NCBI RefSeq assembly: GCF_036014015.1
Contig: NZ_CP107905.1
Location: forward strand, 9,300,001-9,364,000
Length of the DNA: 64,000 nucleotides
Reading direction: 5' to 3'
From: Streptomyces sp. NBC_00457
GTDB taxonomy: Bacteria > Actinomycetota > Actinomycetes > Streptomycetales > Streptomycetaceae
In this document: positions 9,316-17,053 of the stretch, one piece after another
Position numbering within the stretch: position 1 is the stretch's first letter
How the letters are laid out: the number at the start of each line of letters is the position of its first letter
The notes under the pieces: model-generated
What the model was told of the DNA's origin: nothing
The model's database searches: none
The model's input: the letters and a program-made list of their open reading frames with translations, nothing else
Position numbers and translations under genes: made by a program

Positions 9316-10347
9316 GTGGATGCAGCGGGCAAGCAGCGGCCTACGATGGCGGACGTCGCCAAGAAGGCGGGTGTCTCCCGGGCGCTGGTCTCCATCGTGT
9401 TCCGCAACCAGCCGGGGGCGAGCGAGGAGACGCGGCAGCGGGTGCTGCGGGTCGCCGACGAGATCGGCTACCGGCCCGACTCCGCGGCCCGGTTGCTGGC
9501 GCGCGGGCGCAGCCGCACGCTCGGCGTGATGTTCACCGTGCACCAGACCTTCCACACGGACCTCATCGAGGGCATCTACCCGGAGGCCGAACGGCTCGGC
9601 TACGACGTGCTGCTCTCCGCGGCTTCCGAGGGCCGCAGCGAGGCGAAGGCGATCGAGGCGCTGCTCGCCCACCGCTGCGAGGCACTGATCGTGCTCGGCT
9701 CCGACGCCGAGGCCGCCTATCTCGACGAACTCGGACAGCGTGCGGTGACCGTCTCGGTCAGCCGGCGCGTCCCCCATGCCCGCGTGGACTTCGTGCACTC
9801 GGCCGAGGGCAAGGGCGTACAGCAGGCCATGGAGCACCTCTTCGAACTGGGGCACCGGCGCATCGTGCACATCGACGGTGGCCGCGGTCCCGGCTCGGCC
9901 GAGCGGCGGCGGGCCTACCGGGCGGCGATGCGGCGCCACGGGCTGGAGTCCGAGACGAGGGTGATCCCCGGGCATCACACGGAACAGTCGGGCATCGAGG
10001 CGGGCCGGCTGCTGCTGGCGGAACGGGACCGCGGCCATCCGCTGCCGACGGCGGTCCTCGCCGGCAACGACCGTTGCGCGCTGGGCCTGTTGATGCCGCT
10101 GACCCGGGCCGGCGTCGAGGTCCCGCGCGATCTGTCCGTCGTCGGCTACGACGACAGCCACCTCTCCCACCTGATGCCGGTCGGCCTGACCACCGTCCGC
10201 CAGGACGCGATGCTCATGGCGGAGCACGCGGTGCGGTTCGCGGTGGAGCGGCTGGAGAAGCCCGGACTCGAGCCGCGGGAAGCGGTGCTGGACTGCAAGC
10301 TGGTGGTACGGGGAACCAGCGGGCCGGTACCGGAGGAGCAGGGCTGA
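9316..10347 (+). CDS. LacI-family transcriptional regulator
   Basis: A 343-residue repressor. The N-terminal helix-turn-helix with hinge helix is MADVAKKAGVSRALVSIVF, then IGYRPDSAARLLARGRSRTLG. The rest is a periplasmic-binding-like effector domain (GHRRIVHIDGG, LAGNDRCALGLL, VVGYDDSHLSHL). GTG 9316 (start VDAAGKQRP) follows AAGGGTGG; GTG 9304 is an alternative. It is divergent from the polyol operon and probably represses it until the sugar or polyol binds. No other target is visible except the palindromes between the two genes. Confidence 0.92.
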   Translation: MDAAGKQRPTMADVAKKAGVSRALVSIVFRNQPGASEETRQRVLRVADEIGYRPDSAARLLARGRSRTLGVMFTVHQTFHTDLIEGIYPEAERLGYDVLLSAASEGRSEAKAIEALLAHRCEALIVLGSDAEAAYLDELGQRAVTVSVSRRVPHARVDFVHSAEGKGVQQAMEHLFELGHRRIVHIDGGRGPGSAERRRAYRAAMRRHGLESETRVIPGHHTEQSGIEAGRLLLAERDRGHPLPTAVLAGNDRCALGLLMPLTRAGVEVPRDLSVVGYDDSHLSHLMPVGLTTVRQDAMLMAEHAVRFAVERLEKPGLEPREAVLDCKLVVRGTSGPVPEEQG

Positions 10348-10358
10348 GCCACCGCACC

Positions 10359-10388
10359 CGGCCGGCATCGCCACCGCGATGCCGGCCG
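10359..10388. terminator. Bidirectional hairpin terminator (LacI gene / deiminase gene)
   Basis: A perfect 13-bp stem (10359-10371 with 10376-10388) closes a CACC loop. It sits 12 nt after the LacI gene stop and 19 nt before the stop of the convergent deiminase gene, so it can end transcription from both sides. There is no U-tract, as is common in Streptomyces. Confidence 0.75.
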
Positions 10389-10407
10389 ATCACCTGCTTC
10401 AGTTGCT

Positions 10408-12354
10408 TCAGTGCGAGCCGCCCTGCCCCCACCAGGCGGCCGAGGCATCCCGCAGGGTGTTGGTGCCGCAGTGCACCTCACCCATGCCGAGGTGGTACGT
10501 GTACCAGTCGTCGAGGTACGACACCTTCATGCCCACGCGCCGATAGGCCGCGGTGACCGCCTCCGCGAAGATGTCCTTGCCGCCGATCACCGGCCCCCAC
10601 TGCTTGGGCGCCAGATAGCGGTCACGGGCGAGCAGCACACCATTGACCGCGCCGGGGACATAGGCGCTCGTCATGACGGTCTCCGGAGCCGCCGCTGCGT
10701 TCGGCTCCTCGGCGAGCCACTTCTGCTGACCGTGCTTCCTGGCCGCGTTGGCGAGAGCGCTGTCGCCGCCCACACGGGTCAGGCGGGGCATGGGAGTGTC
10801 GCCTCCGTTCGCCGACACCGCCACGTCGCGCGTGTACAGCGCGGGAACGCGGACTATCTCGGCGTCGGTGACTCCGGTCTCGCGCTTGAGGATCTCCAGG
10901 TTGGCCGCGATGCGCTGTGCCGCCATCGTGTTGTCGGCCACCAAGTGGCGGGAGGCCAGGGCCTGCTCGATGGTCTCCCTCGGCGCGGGCCCGTACTCGG
11001 AAGGCGGGACCGAGAACATCTTCGTCCGGCCATGACCGGCCTGCCGGGCGTCGCGCAGCAGCTTGAGCCCGGCGTCGGGGTCGGCGACGCCGATCCGCCA
11101 GCCGCGCGGGGTGTCGGCGGGCAGGAACTGCACGAACTCGTCGACATGGCCGACGCCCAGCCAGGAGGTGTCGAGCAGCAGCGGGTCCTGGAGACCCTGG
11201 GACTTCAGCATGGTGCGCATCGCCTGGGACGGTCGGGTCCCGCTGTCCTTGCGCTCGCCCATGATGATCCGCCCGGCCGGGAACGAGCGCCCATTGTGTG
11301 CGTACGGCGGGATGGTCTCCAGGTTCCCCATCGAGTTGAGCGACCAGTCGCGCTGCGGGGACCGCTCGGTGACCTGGACGACGCCGATGTCCCGGCCGCG
11401 GATCTTCTCGAACAGTTCCCGGCCCGACTCACGGTCCGGCTGGGCCGAGCGCAGCATCACGCGCATGACCTGGCGCTGCCCGTCGGGTCCGGTCATCGCG
11501 ACGTACGCGGGCTCCACGAAGTCCTGCGCCCAGATGTCGCCGTACTTGTCGAAGGTGACCAGAGGCTTGGTGACGCCGGCGCGCCGGGCCTGCTTCGCCA
11601 GACCCACGACGAACCGCGTGAACAGCGGTTCCCCCTCCAGCTTGGTGACCATCACTTGCTGGGTCTGCTGCAGATGGTGGTGGGTGAGCAGCGGAGCCAC
11701 GCGCAGGGTGACCTCGTCGGAGGTGGTGGCGCCCGCGGAGGTCACGGTCAGACGGATGACCGTACGGCCGTCCCACTGCGCGCTGTCGCGGATGATGTCG
11801 GTGGCCTCGACGCCGAACTCCACCCCGGAGCGCAGCTCGGCGGCGGTCAGCCGGGTGTCGGGCGTGACCAGGACCCAGTTCCCGGACCGCTTGAGGAAGA
11901 CGTGGGTGTGCTGGGCACCCGTGGTGACCTTGACGCCGCCCGTGGCGTCACCCGCCAGCCCCGGCAAGGGCGTTGAGCGGACCCGGGCCAGATCGGCGGC
12001 GTCCGCCGCGCCGTTGACCTTGGTGTCGGAGGCGTCCTTGCAGGCGGCCAGCTTGGCGTCGGGCAACCGGCTGCCGCCGGGGCCGGTGACCGGGCAGCGC
12101 TTGGTGTCGTCGTCGAGGTTGGGCAGGGTGACGGCACCCCGGCCGACGGTCCAACTGTCCTCGCCGGCCGTGTCGGTGTCGCCGGTGAGATCGACCCGGC
12201 CGTCACGGTCGACGTCCGCGCGGAGATCGGCTGTCGCGGCCGGCTCCGCGGCGACGGCGGGGGAGAGCTGCGTGGCCAGCACGGACCCCGTGGCGGCGAG
12301 GGCGAGGAACACGGATCCCGCGGGGTGGGTGCGTAGACGCGTACGTGCGCGCAC
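10408..12354 (-). CDS. Secreted protein-arginine deiminase (PAD) family protein
   Basis: A 648-residue exported protein with a C-terminal PAD catalytic domain, which converts peptidyl-arginine to citrulline. The four catalytic residues of animal PADs can be matched: Asp278 in DIWAQDF, His403 and Asp405 in GVGHVDEF, and Cys629 in GEVHCGTN. The Asp-to-His spacing (125) is close to that of human PAD4 (121). The signal peptide ends near SPAVAAEPA. Residues about 47-61 (DVDRDGRVDLTGDTD) resemble a calcium-binding Asp-rich loop; PADs are Ca-dependent. GTG 12354 follows GAGAAGGGA. It stands as a single gene. The substrate is unknown; a host or self exoprotein is possible. Confidence 0.88.
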   Translation of the reverse strand: MRARTRLRTHPAGSVFLALAATGSVLATQLSPAVAAEPAATADLRADVDRDGRVDLTGDTDTAGEDSWTVGRGAVTLPNLDDDTKRCPVTGPGGSRLPDAKLAACKDASDTKVNGAADAADLARVRSTPLPGLAGDATGGVKVTTGAQHTHVFLKRSGNWVLVTPDTRLTAAELRSGVEFGVEATDIIRDSAQWDGRTVIRLTVTSAGATTSDEVTLRVAPLLTHHHLQQTQQVMVTKLEGEPLFTRFVVGLAKQARRAGVTKPLVTFDKYGDIWAQDFVEPAYVAMTGPDGQRQVMRVMLRSAQPDRESGRELFEKIRGRDIGVVQVTERSPQRDWSLNSMGNLETIPPYAHNGRSFPAGRIIMGERKDSGTRPSQAMRTMLKSQGLQDPLLLDTSWLGVGHVDEFVQFLPADTPRGWRIGVADPDAGLKLLRDARQAGHGRTKMFSVPPSEYGPAPRETIEQALASRHLVADNTMAAQRIAANLEILKRETGVTDAEIVRVPALYTRDVAVSANGGDTPMPRLTRVGGDSALANAARKHGQQKWLAEEPNAAAAPETVMTSAYVPGAVNGVLLARDRYLAPKQWGPVIGGKDIFAEAVTAAYRRVGMKVSYLDDWYTYHLGMGEVHCGTNTLRDASAAWWGQGGSH

Positions 12355-12577
12355 GGCGAATCCCTTCTCGGTGGGGGGTGTTTCGCCGTGCAAGAGGGGA
12401 AATGGGGGCTGTGCGTTGACTGTGAGGTGAGGAGTTCTTACCGGGGTCCGCTCACGGGACCGCACCGGCGGGACCAGTGAGGAGCTGCCTGAGCGGGTCC
12501 GGCGAAGTCCGATGTGTTTCGGCAGCGACCAGCCGCGACGCACCCGCAGCTGACACACCGGACTTCCAGCGTTGCGC

Positions 12578-13783
12578 CTAGCAGATGTTCTGGCTGCTGT
12601 TGACCAATGTGTTGTTGCGGAACGTGGTGTTCGTGCCGCAAGGGCTTTCCCTGATCGCCGAGTTGGTCACCCGGAGATTCTGGATCGTGATGTCGGAGTT
12701 GTTGGGGAACTCCGAGCGGGCCGCGAGCCGGATCTCGCCGCCGCCGGCGACGCTGCCGCTCTGCGCGGCGATGTTCACGTTGGTGCAGTTCTCGACCAGG
12801 ATCGAGTTGTTGCCGGTGTTGGAGATGTTCACCCGGTCGATGACCGCGCCGCCGCTCTCGGAGACGCAGAACACGCCGCGCCCACCCCCGCGCGCGATCA
12901 CCTCACCCACGCGGATGTTGGTGGGGTACGAACTGCCCACCCGGCCATTGCGGTTGGCCATGCGGAACGCCGCGTAGCCGGTGCCGGTGCCCGCTCCGTC
13001 CGCGTCGACCTTGGTGACGGTGGCGTTGATGGTCTGGTTGAGCAGCAGTCCGGACTCGCCCACGTTGCGCGCGGTGACCGTGCCGACGGTGAAGCCGTCC
13101 ACGCCGTACGTCTCCACGGCGTGGCTGCTCGCGCCGGAGACGTACACGTTGTCGATCCGGACGTTCCGCGTCCACTGGCTGGTGTCGCCTCGGTTGTCGA
13201 TGCGGACGCCGAGGCCGCGCGACAGGCGCATGTCGAGCTGGCCGAGCACGACGTTCTGGACGTTGCGCATGAAGACGCCGTACAGCGGGCTGCCCGTGAG
13301 GGTGAGGTGCTGGACCTCGATGTCGCGGGCGCCGCGGGCGTACACCGGGGCCTGGTCGCCGGAGCCCGATCCGGTGACGTTGATCGTGCCGCAGACGTCG
13401 AGCACGGTGTAGCTCGGCAGGGAGACCCGGGATCCGGCGCTGATGGAGCCCGAGCCGCGGACGACGACCCGTTCCTTCGAAGTGCGGCCGGCCGTCAGGC
13501 TGCTCACGGCCGCCTGCATCGCGGCGCGCATGTCGCCGCCGGTGTACACGACACTGCTGCCGCGCCGGGCGGTCCAGGTGCTGCCGCTGAGTACCGCCTC
13601 CGCCTGGTACGAGCCCTCACCGCACGCCGCCGCCACCTGCGGCGGGGCGGCCGCGTGCGCGGGTTCGGTGAGCAGGGCCGCTCCGGTGAGCAGGGCGGTG
13701 GCGCATGCGGCGGCGGCAACGGCGCGTCCTCTGGGGGCGGTTGCGGGAGTGTCGGCGAGGTGTTGTGCGGCTCTGCGTCCCAT
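12578..13783 (-). CDS. Secreted right-handed parallel beta-helix protein (pectin-lyase-like fold)
   Basis: A 401-residue exported protein. After a signal peptide (ATALLTGAALLTEPAHAAA) come repeated short strands rich in N, V, I and G, such as ARDIEVQHLTLTG, VQNVVLGQLDM, TRNVRIDNVYVSG and NSDITIQNLRV, the pattern of a parallel beta-helix. Paired cysteines sit near both ends. ATG 13783 follows GGAGAAGACGAG. No polysaccharide lyase active site can be assigned with confidence. The upstream region carries a 13-bp sequence also found in the pectate lyase promoter near 58.2 kb, which hints at a role on pectin or another plant polymer. Confidence 0.82.
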   Translation of the reverse strand: MGRRAAQHLADTPATAPRGRAVAAAACATALLTGAALLTEPAHAAAPPQVAAACGEGSYQAEAVLSGSTWTARRGSSVVYTGGDMRAAMQAAVSSLTAGRTSKERVVVRGSGSISAGSRVSLPSYTVLDVCGTINVTGSGSGDQAPVYARGARDIEVQHLTLTGSPLYGVFMRNVQNVVLGQLDMRLSRGLGVRIDNRGDTSQWTRNVRIDNVYVSGASSHAVETYGVDGFTVGTVTARNVGESGLLLNQTINATVTKVDADGAGTGTGYAAFRMANRNGRVGSSYPTNIRVGEVIARGGGRGVFCVSESGGAVIDRVNISNTGNNSILVENCTNVNIAAQSGSVAGGGEIRLAARSEFPNNSDITIQNLRVTNSAIRESPCGTNTTFRNNTLVNSSQNIC

Positions 13784-13865
13784 CTCGTCTTCTCCAAGTG
13801 ATCCGGTTGTGGGGTGTGCGGGGGGTTGGATCCCTCGCCGGTGCCGTCGTCGAATCCGGTTCGAC

Positions 13866-13877
13866 TGAATCGATTCA
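13866..13877. promoter_or_regulatory. Perfect palindrome TGAATCGATTCA upstream of the beta-helix gene
   Basis: A 12-bp perfect inverted repeat about 85 bp upstream of the beta-helix gene start. Its A/T content stands out from the GC-rich surroundings. The central CG with flanking A/T arms is LacI-like, but no regulator can be named. Confidence 0.4.
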
Positions 13878-13956
13878 CGATCGGGGTGTGCGTGACCTGG
13901 AGAGTCGTGGCTCCGTCGTGGCTCCCAGGGGTCCCGCAGCGAGCGGCGAGGTTGTA

Positions 13957-13969
13957 GCAAGCGTTTTCT
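13957..13969 (-). promoter_or_regulatory. Operator-like sequence shared with the pectate lyase promoter
   Basis: Read on the minus strand this is AGAAAACGCTTGC, about 175 bp upstream of the beta-helix gene. The PL1 pectate lyase promoter has AGAAAGCGCTTGC (58196-58208), identical at 12 of 13 positions and also upstream of a minus-strand secreted protein. The core resembles cre-like LacI-family sites. Confidence 0.5.
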
Positions 13970-14089
13970 GCGAGCGGTCGGTGAGTGTGCCCCCGCCGGT
14001 TACGGTCGTCAAGGGGCGAGGACGGGTTTGCCGCCGCGCGTACGGGCTACGCGGGCGGCGTGCCCTGCTCCGTGGATCCGGGAGGTCCG

Positions 14090-14515
14090 ATGACCTGGCA
14101 GATACGTGACGTGATGTCGCCCGGCGCGGCAGCCGTCGAGCCGATGACGACCGTCGCGCGGGCGGCCCGGCTGATGCGCGAGCAGAACATCGGCGATGTG
14201 CTGGTGGCGTACGACTGCGATCTGTTCGGTGTACTCACCGACCGCGACATCGTGGTCCGGACCCTCGCCGAGGGCCGCGACCCCGACACCACCACCGTCG
14301 GGTCGGTGTGCACGCGCCCGCCCGTGGTGACCCTGACCCCCGACGACACCACCGACCAGGCGGCCGAGCTGATGCGCCGGCACGCCGTCCGGAGGCTGCC
14401 GGTCGTCGAACGGGGTGGCTGCCCGGTCGGCGTCGTCAGTCTCGGCGACCTCGCCACGGCCGACGACCCGCGTTCCGCGCTGGCCGACATCAGCCGGGCG
14501 CATCCCACCCGCTGA
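14090..14515 (+). CDS. CBS-domain protein, Hrp1-like
   Basis: A 141-residue protein made of two CBS motifs (each ends in a strand like GVLTDRDIVVR or GVVSLGDLA), the architecture and length of the mycobacterial hypoxic response protein Hrp1. Such stand-alone CBS pairs bind adenine nucleotides or other ligands and act as energy or redox sensors; the partner here is unknown. ATG 14090 (MTWQIRDVM) follows GGGAGGTCC. It lies 19 nt before a paralogue, so the two form an operon born of tandem duplication. Confidence 0.88.
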   Translation: MTWQIRDVMSPGAAAVEPMTTVARAARLMREQNIGDVLVAYDCDLFGVLTDRDIVVRTLAEGRDPDTTTVGSVCTRPPVVTLTPDDTTDQAAELMRRHAVRRLPVVERGGCPVGVVSLGDLATADDPRSALADISRAHPTR

Positions 14516-14534
14516 CGCAAGCAGGGAGCGTGCC

Positions 14535-14954
14535 ATGACTCAGCACGTACGCGACATCATGACCAGCACCCCCGTGACGGTCGAACCGCTCACGTCCGTG
14601 ACCGCGGTGGCCCGGCTCATGCGGGACCAGGACATCGGCGACGTCCTGGTCACCGAGGAAGGACGGCTGCGCGGCATCGTCAGCGACCGGGACCTCGTGG
14701 TGCGTGCCCTCGCCGAGGGCGAGGACCCGGAGCACACGACCGTGGCCCAGGTGTGCAGCGGCGATGTGTTCAGCGTCGGCCCCGACGACGACATCGACCG
14801 GGTGGCCGAGCTGATGCGCGAGCACGCCGTACGCCGGATCCCGGTCGTGGCGGACGAGCAGCCGGTGGGCATCGTCACCCTCGGCGACCTGGCCGTGGAA
14901 CGGGCCCCGGAAACGCCGCTCGGGAACATCAGCGCGTCGAGGCCCAACCGGTAG
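14535..14954 (+). CDS. CBS-domain protein, Hrp1-like (tandem paralogue)
   Basis: A 139-residue double-CBS protein with the same layout as the gene before it: QHVRDIMTSTPVTVEP, GIVSDRDLVVRALAEGEDP, then MREHAVRRIPVV and GIVTLGDLAV. The spacer before it holds GCAGGGAGCG as ribosome binding site. Divergence between the copies is clear but even along the length, which points to an old duplication. Likely a nucleotide-sensing protein; possibly a heterodimer with its neighbour. Confidence 0.88.
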   Translation: MTQHVRDIMTSTPVTVEPLTSVTAVARLMRDQDIGDVLVTEEGRLRGIVSDRDLVVRALAEGEDPEHTTVAQVCSGDVFSVGPDDDIDRVAELMREHAVRRIPVVADEQPVGIVTLGDLAVERAPETPLGNISASRPNR

Positions 14955-14978
14955 CGGGGCGCCCGCAGACGCGTGACG

Positions 14979-15656
14979 TCATTCCTCCGCGTCGCGGACC
15001 AGGAGTGCGATCTGCACCCGGTTCTCGACGGCCAGCTTGGCGAACAGGCTGCTCGTGTGTGCCTTGACGGTCGCGATGCTGATGTGCAGCCGCTGGGCGA
15101 TCTCCGGGTTGCCCAGTCCGTCCGCGATGGCCCGAGCGGTTTCGCGTTCTCGCTCGGTCAGTGTGGACAGCCGTTTCCGTGCGGCTTCGCGGGTTGAGCT
15201 GCGAGCGTGAGGGGACTGCGGGCCGGTGGCCGCGGCGATCACCCGTGCAGTGGCGGCCGGAGACAGCACGGGGTTGCCGTCCGCGACGGTCCGCACCGCG
15301 TCGAGAATCTGCGACGGTGGGGTGTCCTTGAGGACGAACCCGAGTGCTCCGGCGCGCAGTGCGCCGAGCACCAGATCGTCGGAGTCGAAGGTGGTCAGCA
15401 TGAGCACCCGGGGCGGCGCCGGTCGGGTGAGGAGTTCCCGGGTCGTGCTGAGACCGTCGCGGCCGGGCATGCGTACGTCCATCAGGACGACGTCCGGCCG
15501 CTGCTCGTCCACCACGGTGATCGCGGCGTCCCCGTCGGCCGCCTCCGCGACGACGGTCAGGTCCGGTTCGCCGTCGATGACGAGCCGCAGCGCCATGCGT
15601 ACCAGTTGTTCGTCGTCGACGATGACGACCCGCACCGGCTCCCGCTCGCTGTCCAC
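14979..15656 (-). CDS. NarL/LuxR-family response regulator
   Basis: A 225-residue two-component regulator. The receiver domain has VIVDDEQ, phospho-acceptor Asp in VVLMDVRMPG and Lys in GFVLKDT. The C-terminal LuxR helix-turn-helix is LTERERETARAIADGLGNPE followed by IAQRLHISIATVKAHTSSLF. The GTG start at 15656 abuts the kinase stop (0 nt spacing), so the pair is cotranscribed. A target may be the divergent peptidase gene at 17054, which shares the kinase promoter region. Confidence 0.93.
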   Translation of the reverse strand: MDSEREPVRVVIVDDEQLVRMALRLVIDGEPDLTVVAEAADGDAAITVVDEQRPDVVLMDVRMPGRDGLSTTRELLTRPAPPRVLMLTTFDSDDLVLGALRAGALGFVLKDTPPSQILDAVRTVADGNPVLSPAATARVIAAATGPQSPHARSSTREAARKRLSTLTERERETARAIADGLGNPEIAQRLHISIATVKAHTSSLFAKLAVENRVQIALLVRDAEE

Positions 15657-16838
15657 TCAGGTTCTCTTTTCGTGGGTGGGGTCCGGCCAGGGTAGTTGTG
15701 CGGTGAGGAGGTATCCGTCGTCGGGCGTGGGGTGATGGTCGAGTTTTCCGCCGGCGAGGTCGACTCGTTCGGTGAGACCGAGCAGGCCGAAGCCCGATGC
15801 CGGTGATCGTGCGGGTTTGGTGGTGGCCGCGGAATTACGAACGCTGACGTCGAGTTGGTCGCCCGCTGTCACGTCGAGGGTGATGTGTATGCGTGCGCCG
15901 GGGGCGTGTTTGGCGGCGTTGGTCAGTCCTTCCTGGACGATGCGGTAGCAGGTTCGCCCGACGAGGTCGGACGGTGTCCCCGTCACGGTGGTGGTGAGCG
16001 TGACGTCCAGTCCGGAGGTGCGGGCGTCGGCCACCAGGTCGGGGATGAGGTCGAGGGAGGGCTGGGGTGGTTCCGGGCGGTCGGGGTCGGCCCGGAGCAC
16101 ACCGAGGACATCCCGTAGTTCTTCCAGGGCTTGGTGGGAGCCCTCGGCGATGGAGCGGACCAGCACACGGTTCTCCTCTGCCGCGAGGTCGCCGCGGTGG
16201 CCCAGTACTCCTGCCTGCATGGCGACCAGGGAGATCCGGTGCGCGAGCACGTCGTGCATCTCGCGGGCGATCCGGTTCCGTTCCAGAGCCCGTGCCTGCG
16301 CCGCTCGTGCGGCCTGTTCCCGTTCCGCGCTCTCCGCCCGCTCTCGCAGGGACCGCACTTCGACACGCCGCGCGCCGACCGCCATGCCGACGGCCACCGC
16401 GATGCCCGCGGTCAGCGCCGGGAACGCGAGCTGGTACCACAACGAGCCGGGCGGTCTCTCGACCGGATAGAGCCCGATGGCGAACTGTGACGCGGTCACA
16501 TAGGCCAGCCCGACGACCCCGATCTCCACCGGACGGCGACGGGCGGAGATCGAGCCCAGCGCCAGAAGCGCCGCGCCGGTGGCGAGCGTCGAGGCGGTCG
16601 AGGCGATCGCGACCGTCATGGCGACGGCGAGCGGGAACCGCCGTCGCCACACCAGCGCAGTCAGGCAGCCGAGAGCCACCAGCGGATCACCGGTGAGGAA
16701 CCAGGAGCCCGTTCCGTCCGACTGCCAGTGCAGCACCGCACCGGTGGAGAGCCAGGCCAGTACACCCACTCCCACGGCTGCCGCCAGCCGCCAGGTCTGC
16801 TGCCACCACCCGAGCCGTGGCGCGACGTCTGTATTCAC
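15657..16838 (-). CDS. HPK7 (NarL-partner) sensor histidine kinase
   Basis: A 393-residue membrane kinase. The N-terminal half has four to five hydrophobic helices (for example LAAAVGVGVLAWLSTGAVL), then a coiled-coil rich in E, R and A. The dimerisation segment ERNRIAREMHDVLAHRISLV holds the phospho-acceptor His. The ATPase domain has QEGLTNAAKHA (N box) and GFGLLGLTERV (G box). GTG 16838 (VNTDVAPRLG) is the favoured start because upstream codons are proline- and arginine-rich with no family match. Partner of the adjoining LuxR regulator. Confidence 0.88.
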   Translation of the reverse strand: MNTDVAPRLGWWQQTWRLAAAVGVGVLAWLSTGAVLHWQSDGTGSWFLTGDPLVALGCLTALVWRRRFPLAVAMTVAIASTASTLATGAALLALGSISARRRPVEIGVVGLAYVTASQFAIGLYPVERPPGSLWYQLAFPALTAGIAVAVGMAVGARRVEVRSLRERAESAEREQAARAAQARALERNRIAREMHDVLAHRISLVAMQAGVLGHRGDLAAEENRVLVRSIAEGSHQALEELRDVLGVLRADPDRPEPPQPSLDLIPDLVADARTSGLDVTLTTTVTGTPSDLVGRTCYRIVQEGLTNAAKHAPGARIHITLDVTAGDQLDVSVRNSAATTKPARSPASGFGLLGLTERVDLAGGKLDHHPTPDDGYLLTAQLPWPDPTHEKRT

Positions 16839-16894
16839 CTGGCCATTGTCGCGACACCGCACGGCCGGTGAGTCAGACCGGAGGCTGAAGTGCC

Positions 16895-16910
16895 TTCGAC
16901 CAGAGTCGAA
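16895..16910. promoter_or_regulatory. Inverted repeat TTCGAC-N4-GTCGAA in the kinase/peptidase divergent region
   Basis: Perfect 6-bp arms around CAGA, about 57 bp upstream of the kinase gene and 145 bp upstream of the peptidase gene. NarL-type regulators bind short inverted repeats, so this is a candidate site for the adjacent response regulator. Low confidence. Confidence 0.3.
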
Positions 16911-17053
16911 TCCCCGCCTCGACTTTGGGCGAAGGCGAATCGAGCCGCCGGGCCGATGTGCCGGCGGTGCCGCACGAAGAGACTCGTCGCGGCGGTCGGA
17001 ACGGTGATCATCCTCGCCCCGTGCGCCCCCCACACCCCTCAGGAGGACATCAG

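Noticed and set aside
12578..13783. Naming the beta-helix protein a pectate lyase
   Set aside because: The fold pattern and shared operator are suggestive, but the Ca-binding Asp cluster and catalytic Arg motifs seen in the real lyases at 56-58 kb are absent.
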